Shown in pieces: positions 57,610-64,000 of a stretch of 64,000 bases of DNA (its first letter is position 1; the number at the start of each line of letters is the position of its first letter). The DNA lies in NCBI RefSeq assembly GCF_000766945.1, contig NZ_KN266207.1, forward strand, positions 572,492 through 636,491, read 5' to 3'. The position numbers were made by a program, and so were the translations under genes. The stretch is from Cellvibrio mixtus subsp. mixtus J3-8. Lineage in GTDB: Bacteria; Pseudomonadota; Gammaproteobacteria; Pseudomonadales; Cellvibrionaceae. The notes beneath the pieces are model-generated. The model ran no database searches and had not been told where the DNA came from. It saw only the letters and a program-made list of their open reading frames with translations.

Positions 57610-57635
57610 AGTTGCTGCTCAATAAGCCAGCAACT
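57610..57635. repeat. Inverted repeat between rhlE and the MFS gene
   Basis: Arms AGTTGCTG and CAGCAACT with a ten-base loop. It lies between the end of the MFS gene and the upstream flank of rhlE, both on the minus strand; no T-tract follows on that strand. Confidence 0.4.
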
Positions 57636-57646
57636 TTTATGGTTTT

Positions 57647-58879
57647 TTAGGCGACAGGATCGGCTTCTGCAAGTTTGCGTTGTTTGGCCAGATTTAAAAT
57701 AACCAAACAGAGGGTGGCCAGGAATAAAAAGCCGCAGGTCATAGGAATAAGTGTGTTGTTATACATTTGCCCTATGGCAGTACCTATTGCCATCGATAAA
57801 ATCGAAGAGCTTGCACCGATTACCGCCGAGGCAATTCCCGCAACGTGCCCCATAGGTTCCATTGCCATTGCATTCACATTGCCAAACACTAGTCCAAAGC
57901 AAAAGAACAATACTGCTGCATAGAGTAAAAATGCCCAGAGGTTAGGTGGAGTTAGCAATTGCAGGATGAGGAAGATACCGGAGCTACCAATAATCCCCCA
58001 AGTCGCACGGCTGCACAAAAACTCCATTCCCCATTTTTGTACAAAGCGGGCGTTTACCATTGATGCGGCACCGAATAATAACGCGAGCACACCGAAATAA
58101 ACGGTAAACATTTTTCCAGTGTTGAATAGCTCCTGAAAAATCTGTTGTGATGAATTTAAATAGCCCATGAAGCTGCCAAAAAATAATCCCATGCACAAGG
58201 TGTAACACATGGTGGAATAATTACTGACAACCTCTTTGAAGCCTTCGAAAAAACCGGTGCGGGTAAAGGGGATTCGATACTCTTTGGGCAGGGTTTCCTC
58301 CAATCGCAAGAAAATCCAGACTCCGATAATAAGTGCGTAGACAATATAAAGCACAAAAATATAATGCCATGAACTAATCAGTAGCACGGCTTGGCCAAGG
58401 CTGGGTGCAATCGCGGGCACCATAATAAAAATCATCATCACTAGCGACATAATGCGAGCCATTTCATTGCCGGCATATTTGTCGCGCACGATGGAAATGG
58501 CCGATATATATGGCCCTGCAACGCCCAGTCCCTGGATAAATCGACCAAGTAATAAACCTTCAATCGTTGTTGCAAAAAAACATATCGCACTACCACAGAA
58601 AAATAATGTGATTCCGCCATAAAGAACTTTTTTGCGCCCCGTTGCATCTGATAACGGGCCGCACACCAGCTGGCCAAATGCCATGCCTAAAAAAAGCATG
58701 CTAATCACGTATTGGATTTGATTGGGGTGGCTTAGCGTAATTTCTCTACCGATGAATCCCAATGCCGGTAATAACGCGTCAATTGAAATTGCAACAATCG
58801 ACATCATCAGGGCGACCAGTAACGTGAATTCCCCGGATGAAATCCGTGAGGGGACCGGGTGGGTAGAATAGTCAGTCAT
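57647..58879 (-). CDS. MFS multidrug transporter, Bcr/CflA family
   Basis: A 410-residue transporter with about twelve membrane helices. The motif [20 protein letters not shown] (motif A, between helices 2 and 3) and [21 protein letters not shown] are the Bcr/CflA signatures. The substrate is unknown. ATG 58879 gives a normal cytoplasmic N terminus of about 15 residues. Upstream (58880-59047) I see no gene. Confidence 0.9.
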   Translation of the reverse strand: MTDYSTHPVPSRISSGEFTLLVALMMSIVAISIDALLPALGFIGREITLSHPNQIQYVISMLFLGMAFGQLVCGPLSDATGRKKVLYGGITLFFCGSAICFFATTIEGLLLGRFIQGLGVAGPYISAISIVRDKYAGNEMARIMSLVMMIFIMVPAIAPSLGQAVLLISSWHYIFVLYIVYALIIGVWIFLRLEETLPKEYRIPFTRTGFFEGFKEVVSNYSTMCYTLCMGLFFGSFMGYLNSSQQIFQELFNTGKMFTVYFGVLALLFGAASMVNARFVQKWGMEFLCSRATWGIIGSSGIFLILQLLTPPNLWAFLLYAAVLFFCFGLVFGNVNAMAMEPMGHVAGIASAVIGASSSILSMAIGTAIGQMYNNTLIPMTCGFLFLATLCLVILNLAKQRKLAEADPVA

Positions 58880-59047
58880 AAAGTACTTCCGTTAATTAAA
58901 TGCTAATCCGTGGAGGAATCACAGGTTAACGATTTTTGCTGCCAGCAAATGTCAGTAAATGTAAAACGGTGCCTGGAGATACAATCAGGAGTTGCAATGC
59001 CTGGTATTAGTCGTGCCAGCCAGGTTGTTTTCGACAATAGGGATTAA

Positions 59048-59623
59048 TTATCGTGGCAGCCTATACATAATGCCGCCCCCATAGGGTAATTGGGGAAGGT
59101 GCTTTTCCATTGATAATATCGCATCAGAATAAATCTTTTTCACATCGGGATGTATGCCGGCTTCCACACGGCGTTCCAGCATAGTGACAGGGAACAAGCA
59201 ATTGGCAGTGTTTTTTACGCACAATGCACGGCTGCGCCCGAGGTCATCACTGTAGACCTTCCATTCCAGTGCATTGGGAAAATCTGCCTGCATAACATTT
59301 CCTAAAACAATACCCATTGCTTGCAGGGTTTTATAATCATCGGTCTTTACCAGTTTACTATCAAAAATTCGTTGTAATGAGTTCAGGTCAGTTAAATCGT
59401 GGCGAATACCTGTGCCTAGTTTGGCTTGAAATAATGCATTAATTTTTTGTTCCGCTTCGTCCATGTGCTTTTTATCGATCCAATCGAGCTCTTCAATTTG
59501 TCTTTTCGGCGGCGCTATATCCGATGCTGTTTTTTTTCCTTCGGTATTCAATACGGTTTGTGCACAGGCGATATTCATATTTGCCAGTAGCACGGGTACA
59601 CAAAGCAGGAGTATTGCTTTCAT
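59048..59623 (-). CDS. DUF3806 exported protein
   Basis: A 191-residue protein with a signal peptide (MKAILLLCVPVLLANMNIAC, about residues 1-22). The mature part contains LQAMGIVLGNVMQADFPNAL and EWKVYSDDLGRSRALCVKN, the DUF3806 pattern of proteins of unknown function. ATG 59623 is chosen for the signal; another ATG lies nine bases upstream. It follows the glutamate-synthase-like gene with a 9-base gap, so the two may be co-transcribed. Confidence 0.75.
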   Translation of the reverse strand: MKAILLLCVPVLLANMNIACAQTVLNTEGKKTASDIAPPKRQIEELDWIDKKHMDEAEQKINALFQAKLGTGIRHDLTDLNSLQRIFDSKLVKTDDYKTLQAMGIVLGNVMQADFPNALEWKVYSDDLGRSRALCVKNTANCLFPVTMLERRVEAGIHPDVKKIYSDAILSMEKHLPQLPYGGGIMYRLPR

Positions 59624-59632
59624 GGGATGCAT

Positions 59633-61177
59633 TTAGGATTTATCAGCCAGTTTATCAATAGATGAACTATGGGATTGCGGCGGCAAAATAATGATTGCTT
59701 GTGGGGTCACTTCATCCAATGGAACAGAAAAGCCATTTGCACCGACGATATTAATATGTTCTGTCCGCAATTGCCTTGGTTCTGCAACACCACAGGAATG
59801 TGCAATCATCGCTACACTTTTGGTGATGTTGCGCTGATAGGCCGCTACACGCTCCGCTTTATCGGTGGGATCGAGCCCTTTTTGCAATTTTGCGTTGTGG
59901 GTGGTTATACCGGTAGGGCACGTATTTTTGTGGCACTGCAATGCCTGGATACACCCTAACGCGAACATAAAACCACGCGCGCTATTTACAAAATCTGCAC
60001 CGGATGCCAGTGCCCAGGCAACCATATGCGGCGTAATTAATTTTCCGGCAACAATCACTTTAATGCGCTCTTTTAATCCTGCTTCACGCAACAATCCTGT
60101 GAGCCAGGGCAAGCTTTCCTTGATCGGTAAACCGACATGGTCCAATAGTGGTTGCGGCGCAGCGCCGCTGCCACCATCAGCGCTATCAAGGGTAATAAAA
60201 TCCGGTGCAGATTCAATTCCCTGCGTGCGGATTTCGTTGATCAATTCCATCAGCCAACGTTTTTCGCCCAGAACTGCTTTAAAGCCAACGGGTTTGCCGG
60301 TTACATCGCGGATGTGATTTACCATATTCAATAAATCAACTGCGGAGCGAATATCCGTATGGCCATTAGGGCTGATGGACGCTTCACCTTCAGTAATGCC
60401 GCGAATTTGCGCTACTTCTGCTGATACTTTTTCGGCGGGAAGGATGCCACCTTTACCGGGTTTGGCGCCCTGGCTTAATTTAATTTCAAACATTTTGATT
60501 TGTGATTTTGCGGCTAAATTACGCAAATGTTCATCGCTCAGGTTTCCCAATAAATCACGCACGCCGTATTTTGCCGTGCCGATTTGAAATACCAGATCGC
60601 ATCCGCCATCTAAATGATAGGGCGATAAACCACCTTCCCCCGTATTTAACCAGCAACCTGCTTTAGCGGCACCGCGCGATAGTGCGAGTACTGCGGGTTT
60701 TGAAATGGCCCCATAGCTCATGCCGGAAATATTAAATATTGAATGGGTTGTATAAGGGAATTTACAAAATGGCCCGACAGTAACCGGTGATGGCATTAAT
60801 GCATCTTGTTCCTGGATAGGAAATGCTGAATTCAGGAAAATCAGTGTTCCCGGTTGATTCAAATCGAGTGTTGAGCCGAAACCAAGATTATTATCAATAT
60901 CTTTCGCAGCGCGATAAACCCAGGAGCGATCAGCGCGATTAAACGGCATTTCCTCGCGATCTTGCGCAAAAAAATACTGGCGAAAAAACTCACCCAGATG
61001 CTCAAAGAAATAGCGGAAACGCCCCAGCACCGGATAATTTTTGCGTATAGCATGGGTATTTTGGGTGATATCGGTAACATACATAATCACCACGACCAAT
61101 AATGCGAGTCCGAGTATTGCGATAAAAACAACTTCCAGCCAGGTAAGCAAGGTAAGCGCCCAGTGAGAATTTATCAT
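59633..61177 (-). CDS. FMN-binding glutamate synthase family protein
   Basis: A 514-residue protein with an N-terminal membrane anchor (about residues 8-33, LLTWLEVVFIAILGLALLVV). The FMN/3Fe-4S domain of the glutamate synthase large subunit follows. ITLDSADGGSGAAPQPLLDH is the FMN region, and ALGCIQALQCHKNTCPTGI contains cysteines in the pattern that binds a 3Fe-4S cluster. There is no glutaminase domain. Such YerD-like proteins are common but their physiological reaction is unknown. Confidence 0.9.
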   Translation of the reverse strand: MINSHWALTLLTWLEVVFIAILGLALLVVVIMYVTDITQNTHAIRKNYPVLGRFRYFFEHLGEFFRQYFFAQDREEMPFNRADRSWVYRAAKDIDNNLGFGSTLDLNQPGTLIFLNSAFPIQEQDALMPSPVTVGPFCKFPYTTHSIFNISGMSYGAISKPAVLALSRGAAKAGCWLNTGEGGLSPYHLDGGCDLVFQIGTAKYGVRDLLGNLSDEHLRNLAAKSQIKMFEIKLSQGAKPGKGGILPAEKVSAEVAQIRGITEGEASISPNGHTDIRSAVDLLNMVNHIRDVTGKPVGFKAVLGEKRWLMELINEIRTQGIESAPDFITLDSADGGSGAAPQPLLDHVGLPIKESLPWLTGLLREAGLKERIKVIVAGKLITPHMVAWALASGADFVNSARGFMFALGCIQALQCHKNTCPTGITTHNAKLQKGLDPTDKAERVAAYQRNITKSVAMIAHSCGVAEPRQLRTEHINIVGANGFSVPLDEVTPQAIIILPPQSHSSSIDKLADKS

Positions 61178-61189
61178 GGGAAAATTTTC

Positions 61190-62112
61190 CTAATCGATAT
61201 CACTAAAGTGTTTAACACAGTTTTTGCCGAGGGATTTTGCCATATAGATGGCGGAATCAGCGTGTTTGATTAACGTGTTCTTGTCGTTGCCATCCTGGGA
61301 ATATAATGCAATCCCAATACTACAGGAAATATGTATTTCCAGGTCATCAATTACAAATGCCAGGTTTAATGCATAGCAAATTTTATCCGCGACTTGCCGG
61401 CTGATAAGGTGAGTACTCATGCCCGCAACTGCAGATCGCGGGCAGAATAATAATCATGAATTCATCGCCGCCAAATGTTCTACCGTGTCAGTTTCCCTTA
61501 GGCAAACCGGTTGATGCAGCATGGTGTGCAGCCTTGTGAAAATATTGGCGTTGGTTGTTAAGTTCCATCAATTGAGCATTTAATTTCTTAGCCATTATAG
61601 AAAAATTACGGGCCAGTAAACCCAGCTCATCATTTCGTTGCAGATTTACTTCCAGCACTGGATCGCCTTGTTTTAAACGGGCAAAAGTAGTTGCCATTCG
61701 GCGCAAGGGTGTTGATATTTTTTGCGCGAGAAACAGTGAGGGCAACATAAATATCACGCTAAGTGCCAGTGCACTTTTTAATGCCGTTGCTCCTAATTGG
61801 CTGCAGTGCCCGAATATTTTGCTATCTGCTGAATAAATCGGTGTAGCGAGGATGATGCCGGGTTTACCGTAACCATCTAATAAGCCTCGCTCTTTATTTA
61901 ATTTGATTGATGAAATACATACTTCACCGGCTTTGAATTTCAAGGTGTTGTGCTACAGGAAAAATGCGCCTTTTCCTGCGGCGGAATACCGTCGGCAACA
62001 CTAAGGCATAACCTTCCCATGCGAGAATATTGAGTTGTTGTTTTGCTATTACTCGCATACTTAAAAGCAGTAATACACCAATAAGAAAGATATTTCGCTG
62101 GAAAAAAACCAT
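61190..62112 (-). pseudogene. Decayed sensor diguanylate cyclase (Cache-HAMP-GGDEF remnants)
   Basis: Pieces of one gene read in order on the minus strand. First is a signal helix MVFFQRNIFLIGVLLLLSMR followed by QQLNILAWEGYALVLPT, like the start of a solute-binding domain (62112-61924). Next, in another frame, come a Cache-like segment (LLDGYGKPGIILATPIYSAD), a membrane helix and a HAMP domain up to HHAASTGLPKGN and a stop (61943-61488). The same frame then continues GRTFGGDEFMIIILP with the GGDEF loop; about 60 residues between the two are missing. After one more frameshift the C-terminal GGDEF tail reads ISCSIGIALYSQDGNDK and KHADSAIYMAKSLGKN (61420-61190). It is clearly broken in at least three places. 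Active-site loss is certain for the product as encoded. Confidence 0.8.
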
Positions 62113-62156
62113 GGCTGAATCCGAAGTCTTTTGTCTCGACTAATTCTAGTGGGTGA

Positions 62157-62870
62157 TTATCCGCGTGGGATGTTTTTATCGGGATCTCTTGTAGCAAGTC
62201 CTGTAGCAAGCCTTACACCAATAGGGCGAGCAGGGTTTCCAGCCATTTTTGTATAGACGGGAACTGTTTTGGTAACAATACTTCCCATTCCAATTACTGC
62301 ACCGGTGCCGATGCTGACGCCATCAAGGATCCCGGCATGGGCGCCAACCCAGACATCGTCACCAATATAAATTCCACGAGACGTTACTGGCTGGTTTTTG
62401 ATAAGCCGGTCCGATTCCATACCGTGGTTGAATGCATAGGCGCAGCTGTAAGCTGCCAGGCGAGAATTGTTGCCAATAACTATTCCTTTGCTACCTCCAT
62501 CCAACGTTACATGGTGATTAATAGATACTCCGCTACCGAGCGTCACCGGGCCATGGATTACCGTATCCGCTGCTATCCAGCAATTATCGCCAATGACAAT
62601 CGGGCGGCCGGGTTCGGCAAACAGACGGGCTTCCGGAGCAATAAAACAGTTAGTGCCAATAGTGATGGTCTCCATCGCCCGGAAATAGGCTTGCACTTCG
62701 TCTTGCCATGCCTGGGCCCAGGCACGATGTAAAGGTTTAAGCCGTTCATACAGCCAGGGCATATAACTCGAACGCAACTTATGTTGGGTCCGATAGGTCT
62801 GGGTCTCAGCGGGCGATTTTTCGGGTGGGTTGTTTTCCGGCACAGCGGTAATTGAAGGATCTATTGTCAT
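62157..62870 (-). CDS. Hexapeptide-repeat acyltransferase
   Basis: A 237-residue protein with a left-handed beta-helix made of hexapeptide repeats from about residue 75 (IGTNCFIAPEARLF, IGDNCWIAADTVI, VSIGTGAVIGMGSIVTKTV), ending in AGNPARPIGVR as in maltose/galactoside O-acetyltransferases. A proline-rich N-terminal part is not conserved. ATG 62870 is taken; the frame extends upstream without a better start. The acceptor cannot be deduced; surface polysaccharide modification is a guess. Confidence 0.82.
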   Translation of the reverse strand: MTIDPSITAVPENNPPEKSPAETQTYRTQHKLRSSYMPWLYERLKPLHRAWAQAWQDEVQAYFRAMETITIGTNCFIAPEARLFAEPGRPIVIGDNCWIAADTVIHGPVTLGSGVSINHHVTLDGGSKGIVIGNNSRLAAYSCAYAFNHGMESDRLIKNQPVTSRGIYIGDDVWVGAHAGILDGVSIGTGAVIGMGSIVTKTVPVYTKMAGNPARPIGVRLATGLATRDPDKNIPRG

Positions 62871-63194
62871 GGCAGGCACACAGCAAAATAGTGTGCAGAT
62901 TATAAATAAAAAAGGTGGCCGCCGGTTGCAGGTGATTGGTTTGTTTGCTTGGCCGCTGATGCTTCCCGTATAACGGTAAGCTGGGCACAAATCAAAACAT
63001 GGAGCGCTGACATAAGCACTCATAGGGTGAACCCGTCATTACGGCAACCGAGGCGGACACCTGAATTGATTATAGCCATGTCGATTTTTGCCGCTAGGGG
63101 CGGTTTAGTCTTTTGTGTCACATTGAGCGGCTTTTTATAGTCGAAAAAATCTATGACTGATATTCTGGCCTTCCTGTTTTCACGGCCTGTTTTT

Positions 63195-63899
63195 ATGTAC
63201 GAAATTATTGAAAATCACCCGGATTTTATTGTGATTTATAAAAAACCGGGCACCAGTTTTCACAGTGAATCCGGCGCGCCTGGCATATTTGAAATACTCA
63301 AACAACGCGAGGGTTTTACCGAGCTTTTTCCTGTGCATCGATTGGATAAAGTGACGTCGGGTTTATTGGTGATGGCAAAAAATGCTGCCGCTAATTTTGC
63401 ATTAACGCAGGCATTTGCTAATCGCGAAGTGGAAAAATTTTATTTAGCGATTAGCGCAAAAAAACCGCTCAAGAAACAAGGCTTGGTAAAAGGTGATATG
63501 GCACCGGCAAGGCGCGGCGCCTGGAAGTTATTACCCAGTAGTGAAAATCCTGCAATTACGCAATTTTTTAATAAAGGCCTTGGCGATGGTTTGCGGTTGT
63601 TTATCGTAAAACCGCATACTGGAAAAACCCATCAAATTCGTGTTGCATTAAAAAGCCTTGGTGCACCTATTTTAGGTGATGAGCTTTATGGTGGCGATCA
63701 AATTGGCATGTCTGTGGATCGCGTTTATCTTCACGCATTTAGCCTGGGTTTTTTATTCGAAGGCGAGCAGTACCGTTTTACTGTGACGCCGCGGGAGGGG
63801 GAGTATTTTTGTTCATTGAATTTTGATACGGCAATGGCGGGGTGGTATGAGCCCTGGTTGCTGCCCTGGCCAGAGCTAAAAGCAAAAAAGCCGCAATAG
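63195..63899 (+). CDS. RluA-family pseudouridine synthase
   Basis: A 234-residue enzyme (RluA/RsuA superfamily, TIGR01621-like). Key parts are YEIIENHPDFIVIYKKPGTS, the catalytic motif FPVHRLDKVTSGLLVMAKN with the active Asp in HRLD, and KTHQIRVALKSLGAPILGD near the C-terminal side. The target uridine is unknown. ATG 63195 is at the start of the conserved domain; an in-frame upstream ATG exists at 63153. Its stop codon lies inside the terminator. Confidence 0.92.
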   Translation: MYEIIENHPDFIVIYKKPGTSFHSESGAPGIFEILKQREGFTELFPVHRLDKVTSGLLVMAKNAAANFALTQAFANREVEKFYLAISAKKPLKKQGLVKGDMAPARRGAWKLLPSSENPAITQFFNKGLGDGLRLFIVKPHTGKTHQIRVALKSLGAPILGDELYGGDQIGMSVDRVYLHAFSLGFLFEGEQYRFTVTPREGEYFCSLNFDTAMAGWYEPWLLPWPELKAKKPQ

Positions 63900-63911
63900 T
63901 GCGGCTTTTTT
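63884..63911 (+). terminator. Intrinsic terminator overlapping the pseudouridine synthase stop codon
   Basis: Perfect 11-base arms AAAAAGCCGCA and TGCGGCTTTTT with loop ATAG, followed by T; the A-tract makes it usable on both strands. Confidence 0.9.
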
Positions 63912-63947
63912 GCAATGTTTGCACAATATATTCTGCAAACTAAAATT

Positions 63948-64000
63948 TGGCTCCGCCTGCTGGACTCGAACCAGCGACCCAATGATTAACAGTCATTTGC
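63948..64000 (-). tRNA. tRNA-Asn (GTT), 3' portion
   Basis: On the minus strand the last 53 bases of a tRNA gene are visible. The anticodon stem and loop read GACTGTTAATC with anticodon GTT. GGTTCGAGTCC is the T-arm, and the encoded end is GCCA with discriminator G. This fits asparagine tRNA. The 5' part lies beyond the window edge. Confidence 0.9.

Noticed and set aside
61940..62209. An 89-codon frame across the start of the diguanylate cyclase remnant
   Set aside because: It reads a different frame from the signal helix and contains no recognisable domain.

Overview
The window looks like chromosomal DNA of a gammaproteobacterium. Cellvibrionaceae (Cellvibrio-like) is the best guess. The evidence is a complete MSHA pilus operon, the gene order nudJ-mnmA-hflD-purB-roxA, poly-serine linkers in a secreted lipoprotein, and a protease that carries a carbohydrate-binding module. 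The taxonomic call is inference, because no rRNA or marker search was possible. No insertion sequence, integrase, CRISPR array or phage gene is visible.

Layout. (1) 1-3.2 kb, minus strand: mnmC (cut by the left edge), two flavodoxins (fldB-like and mioC-like) and trmL. (2) 3.2-20.4 kb, plus strand: one continuous mannose-sensitive haemagglutinin (MSHA) type IV pilus operon, mshI-(PilN-like)-J-K-L-M-N-E-G-F-A-C-D-O-P-Q. It has a single major-pilin gene, and its large putative tip protein MshQ carries two PA14 domains. (3) 20.4-29.7 kb: housekeeping genes (a DUF2721 membrane protein, gcvR, yheU, rlmM, tusA, pdxB, an ATP-NAD kinase-like gene, a methyltransferase, alaA, msrB) separated by strong bidirectional terminators, with two minus-strand genes of unknown function. 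(4) 29.9-34.2 kb: an RND efflux adaptor and pump. (5) 34.2-36.5 kb, minus strand: a secreted metalloprotease (catalytic domain, beta/gamma-crystallin, CBM6) that lacks a propeptide, followed by a gene for a membrane-anchored protein that resembles such a propeptide. (6) 37-46.4 kb: proS, a HIT protein, an HU protein with a histone H1-like tail, a GNAT pair, roxA, purB, hflD, mnmA and nudJ. (7) 46.6-51.3 kb: an AT-rich accessory island. It holds a Flp-type pilin broken in a run of seven T, a truncated TadG-like gene, a short tail that may come from a polymorphic toxin, a possible orphan immunity gene, two lipoproteins and one unknown protein. (8) 51.7-56 kb: a second RND adaptor and pump with an unusual Arg in the proton-relay motif. 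(9) 56-64 kb: an RhlE-type helicase, an MFS exporter, a DUF3806 protein, a glutamate-synthase-like FMN protein, a decayed diguanylate cyclase, a hexapeptide acyltransferase, a pseudouridine synthase and the 3' part of a tRNA-Asn gene.

How the genes work together. The MSHA operon encodes a complete inner-membrane platform, extension ATPase, secretin and pseudopilins. Its ATPase has an MshEN domain, so pilus extension is probably controlled by cyclic di-GMP. TusA, MnmA and MnmC, at three separate places in the window, act in one pathway (mnm5s2U34 of tRNA), and trmL modifies the same wobble position. The secreted protease and its neighbour, the PA14-bearing pilus tip and the island lipoproteins fit a surface-attached polysaccharide degrader. 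The regions most likely to hold something undescribed are the protease with a separately encoded propeptide-like partner (34.2-36.5 kb) and the pilin/TadG/toxin-tail island (46.6-51.3 kb).
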